Origin: Branchiostoma lanceolatum
Taxonomy: Eukaryota > Chordata > Leptocardii > Amphioxiformes > Branchiostomatidae
NCBI RefSeq assembly: GCF_035083965.1
Contig: NC_089730.1
Coordinates: 20,036,527-20,100,526, forward strand
DNA: 64,000 nucleotides
Reading direction: 5' to 3'
The notes under the pieces were generated by a model that saw only the letters and a program-made list of their open reading frames with translations, had not been told where the DNA came from and searched no databases. A program made the translations under genes and the position numbers. Below, in pieces: positions 1-10,300 of this stretch. The number at the start of each line of letters is the position of its first letter. Positions within the stretch are counted from its first letter, which is position 1.

Positions 1-104
1 TACATCAAACTTTTGATTGTGTCTCACAAAACATAGCCTCAGTTCAAAGATGCAGGAAGTACAATTTAGTTGCCTCTCGCATAAAAAATAAGCAAAGCAT
101 ATAC

Positions 105-200
105 CACATCCATATGGTACAGCATCACGCCTATGATGGAGGTTTCTTTCGTCATGGCGGCACGAGCGTTGATCTCGGTCGGTCCCCTGTTGCCTACAAC
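105..200 (-). CDS. CRYZ-like exon 7, version b (duplicate exon)
   Basis: Homologous to the exon at 755-844. It encodes [20 protein letters not shown] and then [12 protein letters not shown] in the same phase. The acceptor (ataccag) is good; the donor could be gtatat after codon 32 or gtggta after codon 31, both phase 0. Using both copies would duplicate one strand-turn segment of the Rossmann domain, so mutually exclusive use or a non-functional copy is more likely. Its E-I-N-A-R and SIIGV residues match the vertebrate protein better than version a. Confidence 0.65.
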
Positions 201-3200
201 CTGGTATAACAGCAGACATACACTAGTACTGATTCCCATCACCACAGTAGCACACATGGCTCAGGGTCATGGATGTGTCACGCCACAAAAGAAATTATTC
301 AGCTGTTTTCAGAGTTTCCGATGATCATAAATGATGTTCAGGTAATGTAGGTCCTTTAGATTTGAAAAGACAATGAGAATTCGGACAATCTGGAGCTTTG
401 TAGCTTGTGTTTCAACCTGTAGCTAAATGTACTGTATATCTTCATGTGTCAATTGAAAGAGCATAGTTTGACCTATATCATGGCACTTTTCACTCACTCA
501 TGAGTCCAGTGGTCATAGGGGCGTCATGACAGCCAGCAGCAATGGTCCGTGCCCATCCATGGCACTTTTAGTTCTGTTTAAAGGTCCTACAAACAATTGG
601 CTACATAAGATTCTCCAAGTCCTCAGTATCTTTCTAAATTCAAAGTGTCAGGTTTTGTTACTTGCGACATCAGAAACAAATGAATTTTGTTTGTGGTACA
701 AAAAACATCCATGACATCTGAGACGACCACCATCTGCCCTTGACCTTGACTCACCTCCGTGTCGCGTCCGACACCAATTACCCAGGATTCCTTGGTCATG
801 AGCAGGCGGGGGGTCATTTCTATCCGGCCACGAGAGCCTACAACCTATAGAATAGGGTGACACTTAGCTTGTCCTTGATCAAAATAAAGACTCTTAAGTA
901 ATTAACTTAAGACAGTCACTTAAAGAATGTCTCTACCACAACCTACAGAACACTTGGTGCGACACGTTGCACCTTCCTTGATTAAAACAAAGTCTCTCTC
1001 ACACTCAGTTACTTTTAGAAATTCTCTACGACAACCGACTAGTACAGAACACTGTGGCACTTAGCTCCCTTTTGTTTAGAATTGACACTTGAAAGATAGT
1101 TACTCAAAGAACTTTCAAGTTTCTCCTCTCACTTTTACAATTGCAAAGAGTATTGAAAAATGTTCCAATCATAGAAAAAGGAGAACATTTTGTGTGCATC
1201 TCTACTTGGACAAAGATATATAGCTGTCAATATAAAACACTTAGCAACATGCCACTTAACAATCTTACAATATAGAATAAACTGACTCCAATCTATCAAG
1301 TTAGGATGGAGGGGACTAATACAAGCACCAAAAAGTTCTTCCTCTAAACGCAGTCTATCCTCACAATGGAAGGTATTAATTATTTCTCTATACAGTATTA
1401 GATTTTACGTAAAATCATAAGATGTAACTCACCCCCACCCTCCCGTGTCTGGCCAGCAGCTCTAAGTCCTTCTCCAGGTTCACGTTTGCCAGCATCTCAA
1501 TAATCAGGTCCACTCCAACTCCTGCTGTGGCAGCCTGCAGAATAAACAAACAAAAACACACAAATAAACAAACATCTCAAAAATCAGGTCCATTCCCACT
1601 CTTACTGTGGCTGTCTAGTGTCAGGATACAAACAGACAATCTAACCAAGTTGAACATATAAACAAAGTTGTAATAAACCTAAAGCTAACAAACATCTCAA
1701 CAATCAAATCCACACAAACTCCAGCTGTGAATATACACAGTATGCAATATTCTATCTACATTTGTATCAGTCTAAGAATGTGCTAACATAATAACTAGAA
1801 ATTTAATGTGTGAGTTAGTGAGTGTGAGTGTGTGAGTGAGTGTGTGAGTGAGTGAGTGTGCGTGAGTTGTGAGTGAGTGTGTGAGTGAGTGAGTGAGTGA
1901 GTGAGGGAGTGAATGAGTGTGAGTGAGTTGAGTGAGTGTGTGAGTGACTGAGTGTGAGTGAGTGAGTGAGAATTTGTGACACTGTGTTTACCATGATCTT
2001 GTCGGTGTACCCCTCCTCCCGATGGTTGAAGACGTGTGAGGCTCCGTTCTTCCTCACCAGCTCCATCCCCTCGCTACTGCCTGCTGTTCCCATGACAACC
2101 ATCCCACGAGCCTTTGCCAGCTGAATAGCCGCCAAGCCGACCTGCGATATAGATAGATAGATAGACAGAAAGCTAGAATGGTTCTCAGAATGAGAAATTT
2201 TTAGAGATAAGATTTCTATGTTTCTATTTTCTTAGAAAATTAAAATTGTTGCACACGACTAAAAGTTTCTTGGTGAGAAGCTTTCAGACAGCATCTGACA
2301 TACAAGTTTGAAAAAAATGCAGCAAGTTGAAGTTCTCACAGAAATATGACTATATGTATCTACACACAGGAATATGGCTAACCCCATGATAGAGATGTGC
2401 AACATTGTCTCAGAATTGTTGCACAATACACTGTGATAGATGTAGCCCTCCCCTAAGTTATACATGGCCCGACATGGTAATGTTACACTTCATTCAAATG
2501 ACCATGTCCCCTGAAAGACTCACCCCTCCACTTGCCCCGTGGACCAGCACTGTCTCACCAGGCTTGCCGTGGGTCCTGTAAGGTACAAGCTTCAGTCACT
2601 CTCAACTCATGACTGTCAATGCAAACTCAAGAATCAGTCTCATGCTTTTATTGACATCTTTTAGTTATATATCTCTACATCTGCATTCTACGGACATTCT
2701 TCTGTAACCTAAAATCTTAAGCTATAAGTGACTATAAGCTTCAGTCACTGTCAACTCATGACAGTCAATGCAAACTCAATCAGAGTCTTTTGCTTATCAA
2801 TCTTCTTATGCATTCTAATACTATATTGCTTGCAAAAAAACGCTACCCAGTAGATCATGACATACCACAAACCTGACTTTGAAGTTTCGGTGCAACAGAT
2901 ACTGAACGATATACAATGTAGTATGTAGCACTGGTTATCATTGTCTATCTATGTATCTATCTATTTAGATTTACCACATTTGTGGAAGGATTGACCTAAC
3001 AGGTGACTATCACCTTTTCAAGATGTTAAACCAGACCAGACTGTAAGGTTCGATATGCTCACACTGTGCCAGGACCCCTACTCTTTTCGAGTAAGACGTG
3101 TATAAGACATGTACTGTTCCTCACCTGTGGAACAGTGCCCTGTACGCTGTCATGTACGGGGTTCCAGCGGCAGCACCCTGCTGGAACGACAGCCGATCCA

Positions 3201-5085
3201 CCAGCCTGAAGGTCGCATCCTCTTCCGCCACAGTGTACTCCGCGTATGCTCCCGTCACGGTACTCTTGGTAAACACACGGTCTCCCTTCTGTAGTACAAA
3301 TTATATGGAAGAAATCTTTCAGACTCAGCCTCTTTCTCTCTATCTGTCTCTCTCTCCATCTCCATCTCTATCTTGATAATACTCTCTTTGACACAACAAT
3401 CAATGTCTAGCCTATAGTAATATGTGTATTTCTGATGATATTGTTCCAACGAAGAAAACTTATCTGTTACACCATGTTCTGTCAAGATTTGGAACTTGCT
3501 TTCTTGTGAAAGTTAAAGTGACCAAGGCGTCTTGATAAGATTGGTTTATTGGTTTATTGAGAAAATCCATTAGTGATGTGCCCAAAGGCACACCACTAAT
3601 CTTCCTGGACTTCTAACATTATAGTAAATACATTACATTAACAAAGATGCATAAGGGTGGCACCCATCTTCATTTCTGTACATAAAGTAGTCCTTGGGCC
3701 ACACATTTGTGCAAGTCACTACAGCAGGGGGCTAGTCCGGTGGTAGTGATGTGTGTTTAACTAGCGTACTCTCTCCCACATGCTGAGTGCTAAGCAGAGA
3801 AAGCAGATTGTACAGGAACCCTGCAATACTGATCTATTCCAATAGATGGCACTACTGCATTGACCTTAAACTTGGTGGCCTCCTTCCCCACATCCTCCAC
3901 CACCCCAGCCACATCACCCCCCAGCCCCGGGGTCCAGGGCAGGGACGCTAGGTACCCTGCAATACTGATCTACTCCAGTAGATGGCACTACTGCATTGAC
4001 CTTAAACTTGGTGGCCTCCTTCCCCACATCCTCCACAAACCCTGAGACATCATCCCCCTGGGGTCCAGGGCAGGGGTGCACCATATCCTGCAATACTGAT
4101 CTATTCCAATAGATGGCACTACTGCACTATACTGACCTTAAACTTGGTGGCCTCCTTCCCTACATCCTCCACCACCCCAGCCACGTCATGCCCTGGTGTC
4201 CAGGGTAGCGGGGGTTTGATGTTGTGTGTGCCGCTACGGATGTAGGTTTCCACTGGGTTCACTCCGACTGCTGACACTTTGATCAAAACCTGAAAAAGAT
4301 TTTAAACAAGATGAAAATAAGATAACAGAAGATGAATAAAGAAAAGAAAAAAAAACTTTAATTGACAGGGCTGCTATACGGTATGCCTCCCGTGTGCCCG
4401 TGTGTGAGTGTGTGTGCATGATTGTGTGAGTGAGGTGTGTGTCTGACAGTGGGTGCGTTTGTATAAGTGGGTTATTGAATTGATGTTGTGCGTGTTGCTC
4501 CACCAAGTTCACTCCGACTGGGGACACTTTGATCAATACCTGGGGACAGGATTATCATCTTTAAGAAATGTTTGATTATCTGACCGTGCAAAGGAAAAAT
4601 TATTGTGGTAAAACAATAGCTATAGCTACCCCTACTCAGAACTTACCCTACCCCGACAGGCAATATGTCCACTTATGGATTTATACGTCCATGTGTGTCC
4701 TTGTGTGTGTTTGCATGTCCTTGAGGGAGTGTGTGTTTGTTTGTATGTGTGTGTGTGTGTGAGTATATTTGTGTGTTTGCATGTCCTAGTGTGCGTGCGT
4801 GCATTTGCATGCATGTCCTTGTGCATGTGTGTGAATTTACTACTTTATCCTTTCATAGACAACAGCTACAGGCAAACCATGTCTAAGTCCTTGAGCTGGA
4901 AGGAAGCTAACCCGACTCACCCTGAGAACCCATAAACAAAAAAACAGAAAAACAAACAAACAAACCTGTTTGGCCTGAGCCTGAGGAACGGCGACCTCTT
5001 CGACCTTGAGCACCTCCGGCCCTCCAAACTCTCTCACGACGACCGCCCGCATGGCTCCAGCTGCAGCTCGCAGGGAAGCAGACAT
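105..5085 (-). CDS. CRYZ: Zeta-crystallin / NADPH quinone oxidoreductase-like, 5' and central exons (partial gene)
   Basis: Medium-chain dehydrogenase/reductase of the quinone oxidoreductase family; the family reduces quinones with NADPH in the cytosol. Coding exons on the minus strand, in gene order: 4966-5085, 4137-4289, 3125-3288, 2524-2575, 1992-2141, 1433-1534, then 755-844 or 105-200. All have GT-AG borders and the phases join without a break (40, 51, 72 over two exons, 50, 34 and 30 or 32 codons). Recognisable family stretches are [44 protein letters not shown], the nucleotide-binding loop [41 protein letters not shown] and VVGSRG. The window covers about 277 of roughly 330 residues; the last exon or exons lie beyond position 1. 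Translation could start at Met1 (5085) or at the Met in AMRAVVV. Two versions of the last visible exon exist, and several exons have repeated fragments in the introns. Confidence 0.93.
201..1432 (-). other. CRYZ-like introns around exon 7a
   Basis: The intervals 201-754 and 845-1432 hold no open frame resembling the gene apart from exon 7a. Three imperfect copies of a motif meaning 'lists of acttagctcc / gacacttagctt' with nearby 'acagaacac' occur at 850-1090, suggesting small internal duplications. No RNA gene or classified transposon is seen. Confidence 0.35.
755..844 (-). CDS. CRYZ-like exon 7, version a
   Basis: A 90-bp phase 0-0 exon. It is flanked by an acceptor (ctatag at its 5' side) and a strong donor (GAG followed by gtgagt). 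It encodes [15 protein letters not shown] and then [15 protein letters not shown], which aligns with the family segment that normally reads V-V-G-S-R-G-x-I-E-x-x-P-R. It is the upstream of two tandem homologous exons. Confidence 0.75.
1488..1735 (-). repeat. Repeated fragments of CRYZ-like exon 6 in its own upstream intron
   Basis: The 5' half of exon 6 (1491-1534) recurs in decayed form at about 1569-1618 and 1689-1731. All carry the plus-strand pattern aacatctcaanaatca followed by tccac/tccat and ctgtggc or ctgtga. The copies lack open splice borders or intact codons and are degenerate. Confidence 0.7.
1805..1975. repeat. GAGT/GTGAGT microsatellite
   Basis: A 170-bp tract built of gtga, gtgt and gagt units inside a CRYZ-like intron. 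It directly abuts the 3' side of exon 5, so open-frame prediction runs into it as His-Thr-Ser repeats; these are not part of the protein. Confidence 0.9.
2142..3124 (-). other. CRYZ-like introns 3-4 and 4-5
   Basis: Non-coding apart from exon 2524-2575. A short (GATA)n tract lies at 2147-2166 and a (TATC)n-type tract at about 2944-2967. A direct repeat containing 'agcttcagtcact' and 'caactcatgac' occurs at 2588-2620 and again at 2738-2775. Nothing else is recognised. Confidence 0.5.
3525..3790. other. Intronic stretch with a hairpin, possible old repeat end
   Basis: This lies within the intron between CRYZ-like exons 2 and 3. An imperfect hairpin at 3569-3602 pairs attagtgatgtgcc with ggcacaccactaat. 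Related text (tttattg followed by ccattagtg) recurs near 15540 and 39320, so it may be the end of an interspersed repeat. The family is not identified. Confidence 0.3.
3821..4215 (-). repeat. Three tandem units spanning the exon 2 / intron border of the CRYZ-like gene
   Basis: Units start at 3821, 3957 and 4088 (periods 136 and 131 bp). Each starts with ctgcaatactgatct (plus strand), runs through an intron piece and then the donor plus the 3' half of exon 2. Only the third unit joins the full exon (4137-4289). The first unit still reads [17 protein letters not shown] before a donor-like gtcaat; the second is disrupted. Confidence 0.85.
4475..4543 (-). repeat. Copy of the 5' half of CRYZ-like exon 2
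   Basis: Minus-strand reading gives [15 protein letters not shown] after a tacccag-type acceptor, matching the start of exon 2 ([15 protein letters not shown]). It then diverges. With the downstream partial units, this shows repeated duplication of this exon. Confidence 0.75.
4684..4850. repeat. TG-rich simple repeat
   Basis: A long tract of tgtgtgtg mixed with gcatgtcc in a CRYZ-like intron. Open frames across it are low-complexity Cys-Val-Cys strings, not genes. Confidence 0.85.
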
Positions 5086-5350
5086 CAGCTGTTAGCAGGG
5101 CCTAGAACAAGCAGTCAGTTACCAACTACTGTAACTTCATTTATTTTCGTGGGGATTGATTTCACAATAGAAGGGAAAAGGAGGTTTTCACTGTGTCTCA
5201 ATTTCATTTTAAGGCTTAAATTATAAAATACCAGATGCTCGCAGGCAAGCAGACATCAGCAGTTAGCTGGGCCTAGAAGTACATTGATTTATTTGTGCGT
5301 GGACTTGATTTTACGGTAGAAGGGAAAACAAGGTTTTTGCAGTGTTTTCA
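5061..5350 (-). repeat. 171-bp duplication containing the CRYZ-like start codon region
   Basis: The segment gctcgcagg-aagcagacatcagc at 5066 recurs at 5237, followed in both by ttag-c-ggcctagaa and then a run ending tagaagggaaaa...ttttaaggctta. Each copy carries an acceptor-like ttctag and an ATG reading MSASLRA or MSACLRA. The outer copy has no continuing frame. The remaining 5' intron to 5896 shows nothing else. Confidence 0.8.
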
Positions 5351-5896
5351 GTTAATTTGAAGGCTTATAAGAAACCTGAGTAAGCTACATACTATGTTTT
5401 TTTTTCATTAAAACTAAAAATTGTATTTTATGTTACAAGACACAGCACATACAGGCATGTGTAATCACTAAAAGGAATCTGTAAAATGATACACTAAAGT
5501 GCACAATCTAGCATTGCTTTGAATAAGAAAGCTAACAAAAATCCAAAATGTTTGATGAAATGCATAAAGTTTGTTCTCAAATCCGAAATAGATAAACAAA
5601 TCTCCTGAAGTCAGATACTGTGCACGTGATCACGAGACAGCAATACATCCTGTTAACCTTCTCCCTGCTGCCTTAACCCATAACCAATACACATTTGGTC
5701 CAAACGGAAACCATAGCGAGTTCAGTTGATAGATTAATATTCGTCGTCGATACACATATATCAAGGAGGATATATACATATAATGATATATACATATAAC
5801 TTTACTACTAGAGCCATTGACAGCAACCAGGACATTTCCTGCTTAAGTGGATATTTAACCTAAGGGATCCAAGAAAAACCGAACCAGTGTTCTCAC

Positions 5897-6070
5897 CTGT
5901 TGAATACCTGTCCTGTTCCAAGTCTGCACACCTGGCCCCGCCCCCTTCACACCTTCCTGCGTCACTAACGTCACTTCCCTGCCCCAAAACTACAAACAGT
6001 ACCGACAGGACGGCGCTACAGAGTCGCACAGCACAATCGGCACGCATACAGCTAGGGAAAGTCCTCAAAA
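5897..6070 (-). promoter_or_regulatory. Probable 5' non-coding exon and promoter of the CRYZ-like gene
   Basis: A donor-type site (ACAG followed by gtgaga, exon end at 5897) lies about 0.8 kb upstream of the first coding exon. That coding exon has an acceptor (ttctag) ending just right of 5101. A GC-box-like stretch (ccccgccccc on the plus strand, near 5936-5948) lies inside this segment. The exact transcription start cannot be seen. Confidence 0.4.
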
Positions 6071-7177
6071 GTTACAAGAAATCACGAAATACGTGAGAGT
6101 AAACTTTCACTGGCCCCAGACTAGCCAGTTGACCCAAGAGTGAACTTTGCCCCTTTGACACCACAGATGACTTTAACGCCGTCTAGCGAGCTTATCCTGC
6201 AATGCAGAAAAATCACCACCGTGTTAGCAAAAGAGGTACTTACATGTAGTATTCTAACTTGTGCATTTATTAACATTTACACATGGACAAACCAAATAAG
6301 CTTGTAGGTTCTCCAATTTTACAGGAAATTCTTGATATCATGATACCAAAAGACGAGTATGACTTCGAATGAAAATTTAGCTGTGGATGTGATTGACATT
6401 ATAAAGACTTTAGACCATATCTAAGTACAGAAAGCATAGTGTTTACTGACAAGCTTTCGATCAGTAGAGACAGGGAATGCCACAAACATTCTGCAACTTA
6501 TCATCCACTGCTCACCGTGTCTCATCTGCATAACATGACGTCATCTAAGCGGTGGATTGTTCATTTCTTGACAAAGACTGGTATTCTACAGTCGAAAATT
6601 TGGGTAAGTCCAATTTTTGTGTGCTGGCAATTAGTTAAAACTTTTTTTTTTCAGAAAGCTTTCGATCAGTTCTCTGACCCTTCTCAACAATCCTAACCGA
6701 GACGGGGGCTGATACAGACTGAAGCCACCTTTGCCCCGTTGCTGGGGTCACATTTCCATTCAGATCACGTGACTGTGAGTCATTTGAACATGAGTAGGTT
6801 CAAAGCAGGTTTAGAGGAATAATTTTGGTATGCGTTTCACTTTGTGTACGGAAAGACCTTAAAAAACTTTTACAACGAATATGACTTGTATGTTCATTGT
6901 CAAATTCAATTTAGTCGTCATGTACTTGTATTTTTAACATAGGCACAATATAAGAAAAAAACACGAAACCATGTCTTATTGAAAAGTTGTAATGTATTTT
7001 AAAAGATACAGTATATTACAACAACATTTATCTTATCCTTATTTTACATGGCGTTTTACGAAAGAAAGATCTTTTCCATAACAATTCATATCTATGTGTG
7101 TTAACTTTCTAAGCATCTTAGCTTTACCTACATGTTGCCTTCAACAAATGTTCTACGGTGTAGAATAGTCTTCTAGT
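6071..7177. other. Intergenic region between the CRYZ-like gene and ZnfA
   Basis: No supported gene. Two direct copies of gctttcgatcagt lie at about 6451 and 6659 and a third related motif near 6700, which suggests a decayed repeat. The right part is probably the 3' untranslated region of ZnfA. Confidence 0.4.
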
Positions 7178-7355
7178 TCACATGGGAATATCTTCATACA
7201 GGTTTGTTTCATATGTGGAGAGAGTGTCTACAGACTTATAAGCTGTCCTCACGTCAAATTTGTTACACTTTAGGGTTTCTCGTCGACATCGGTGGGTGTA
7301 TGTAGACATTTGCTGATCTAAGTCACATTGATGTTTTGTTGTATACCTGCATTGG
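7178..7355 (-). pseudogene. Decayed C-terminal fingers of ZnfA
   Basis: Immediately after the ZnfA stop another frame reads EKTLKCDQCRYTTKHQCDLD, then a second finger-like stretch LKCNKFDVRTAYKSVDTL, ending at a stop at 7178-7180. The switch falls in an A-run (plus-strand T-run near 7370), so a one-base slip most simply explains the loss. Key His residues are already lost in both remnants. Confidence 0.75.
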
Positions 7356-10300
7356 TCACACTTGAGGGTTTTTTTCGACTGCAGCTTGTTCCATGCGCCG
7401 TGATATCAAAGACGTCTTACTTGCATGGGCTTTCATATGTCGAGTCAGGGCCGACTTGTGACCTGTTGCGTACTCACACTTCCCACACATGTAGGGCTTC
7501 TCACCGGAATGTGTGACCATGTGGTCCTTTAAATTATATTTCTGTGCAAACGCGCTGTCACACTGGTCACATTTGTAGGGTCTTTCGACCGCAGATTCTT
7601 CCATACGACGAGATATCCGAGACGTTTTACTTGCATGAGCTTTCATATGTCGAGCCAAAGCAGACTTGTGGGCTGTTGTGTACTCACATTTCTCACACGT
7701 GTAGGGCTTCTCACCGGTATGCGTGACCATGTGGTCTCTTAGATGTGAGTTCTGTGTAAACGCGTCCCCACACTGGTCGCATTTGTAAGGTTTCTCCCCA
7801 GTATGCGTTCTCATGTGCGTGGCTAGGTCAGAGGACGTGGCTGATCTGTGCCCGCATTTTTCACACATGTAGGGTTTCTCGCCCGTGTGCTTAAGCATGT
7901 GCCGTTTCAGATGGCGCTTCCGTCTGGTTGAAAAGTCGCACTGGTCACAGTTGAAAGGGTTTTCGCCTGTGTGTGTTCTCATATGCACAGAAAGTTCTTC
8001 ATTATAAGCCGTCCTGTATCCACACTTTTCACACATGAAGGCTTTCTCACCGTGTGATAACATGTGTTTTCTTAAGCTTTTTCTAGTTACAGCAGAATGG
8101 TCGCAATGGTGGCATTTGTATGTTTTGTCACCTGCGTGTTTTGCCATATGTTTTGATAGGCGAGTCTTTTGGGTAGTCACGTAGTCACATAACTCACACG
8201 TCAATGGCCTCTCTCCAGTGTGTTGGACCATGTGTAGGTCTATACGCATCTTCCTTGCAGTAGAATAGTCGCACTGGTCGCATTTGTACCGAGATTTCTC
8301 ACCAGTGTGTGATCTCTTGTGGCGGTTCAGCGCAGACTTAAATGCCGTCCTGTAGTCACATTTGTCACAATTGTAGCGTTTCTCGCCGGTGTGTTTAAAC
8401 ATGTGGTCTCTTAGATTCCCTTTCGTTGCAGCAGAATAGTCGCACTGGTCACATTTAAAGGGTCTTTCCCCAGTATGTATTCTCCTATGTTCAGTTAGGG
8501 CAAACAAATCGGGCGCTTGGTGACCGCATTCCCCACATTTGTATCGTTCGTCGCCGTGGTGTTTAGCCATATGTCTGTTCAAAGGGCCCTTGCGCGCTGC
8601 GGCGTAGTCGCACTGATTACACTTGTACAGTTTCTCTCCGGTGTGTAACCTCATATGATCCGTGAGATAATGTTTGTCAGCCGTTTCGAACCCGCACTCT
8701 TCACACTTGTGTGGTTTCTCTCCACTGTGCGTCTTCATGTGTTGGGTTAGGTATCCCTTTACAGCTGTCTTGTATCCGCATACCTTGCACGCGTAGGGTT
8801 TCTCTCCAGTGTGTTGAACCATGTGCATGTCTAAAGTCCTTTGCTCTGTAGCAGAATAGTCGCACTTGTCACATTTGTAAGGTTTCTCACCGGTATGCGT
8901 TCTCTTGTGGCGCTTTAGCGCAGACATAAAGGGCGTCCTATAGTTGCATTTGTCACAATTGTAGCGTTTCTCGCCGGTATGTTTAAACATGTGGTCTTTA
9001 AGATTGTTTTTCCGTGCAGCAGAATAGTCGCACTGATCACATTTGTAGGGTTTCTCCCCCACATGTGTTCTTACGTGTCGAATAAAGGCAGACTTACACT
9101 GCGTCCTGAATTCGCACTTCTGACACTGGTGGCGTTTCTCACTGCTGTGTTTCGTCATGTGTTTTGACAGGAGAGACTTTTTAACCGTTCTGTATCCGCA
9201 CTCCTCACACCTGTAGAGTTTGCCGTTAGTTCGGTGCGCCGTGTGCGCGTGTCGGAGTGATGAAGCCCTTTTGTCTTTTTCTTCACACAGAATTCCCTTC
9301 TTCCTTTCCTGTTGCCCTTCATCTGTCTGGCCCTCTTCGTTCCCAGGATGTTCTACAGGCCGTTCTGTCTGGCCCTCTCCACCGTTTGTCTCGTTCCCAG
9401 GATGTTCTACAGGCCGTTCTGTCTGGCCCTCTCTATCGTTCGTCTCGTTCCCATGATGTTCTACAGGCCGTTCTTTCTGGCCCTCTCCGCCGTTTGTCTC
9501 GTTCCCAGGATGTTCTACAGGCCGTTCTGTCTGGCCCTCTCTATCGTTCGTCTCGTTCCCATGATGTTCTACAGGCCGTTCTGTCTGGCCCTCTCCATCG
9601 TTAGCCTCGTTCCCAGGCGGTCCTTCAGGCCGTTCTCCAACGGAAAATCCGCAGCTGGAGTTTTTCGTGTGAGAGCTGGAGCTTTCACGCCACGTTTCCT
9701 CGCTGGATGCCTTCCTTTTCTTGCTCTGCTGACTTTCCTCATCTGTTGTGTCGTCGTCACTGGTGTCTGTCTCGTTTCTAGAGCTCCTTGCAGGTTTTTC
9801 ACCTGTATGTCGGTTTAGAGCACGCTTCCAAGATGTCTTAAAATCACACTGGCCACATGCGTATCGTTTCTCGCCTGTGTGTGTAAACATGTGGGCGTCT
9901 AAATATCTCTTTTCTTTTGCAGAGTAGTCGCACTGGTCGCACTTGTACGGTCTTTGATCGGAATTTCCGTCTGCATGTCGAGTTCTCATGTGTCGGTTTA
10001 GAGCACTCTTCCAGGCTGTCTTGAAATCGCACTGACCACATTGGTGTGGCTGTTCGCCAGAGTGTGTTATCATGTGGTCCTGCAAGTGTTTCTTTTGCGT
10101 AAAAGACGAGTCACACTGGTCGCATTTGTAGGGTCTTTCTCCCGTATGTGTTCTCAAATGTTTGGTCAGCATTGTACGATCACGCGCCATGTATCCACAT
10201 TCATCACACGTGTAGTGTTTGCGGCCCTTATGATTAGCTAAGTTGCACTCACATACAGCAGAAGAGCCGCACTCATCACAAATATGTGCCCTTTTCTCTG

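Noticed and set aside
1815-2135. Single-exon reading of the CRYZ-like segment into a His-Thr-Ser tail
   Set aside because: The tail is the GAGT microsatellite; a donor (ATG followed by gtaaac) ends the exon at 1992.
3569-3602. Terminator hairpin
   Set aside because: It lies in an intron of a eukaryotic gene; more likely part of an old repeat.
4568-4935. Cys-Val-rich small proteins
   Set aside because: They arise from a TG microsatellite on both strands.
9257-9818. Long plus-strand open frames over the ZnfA spacer
   Set aside because: They are the complement of the 54-bp coding minisatellite and show no domain; the minus-strand frame is continuous with the fingers.
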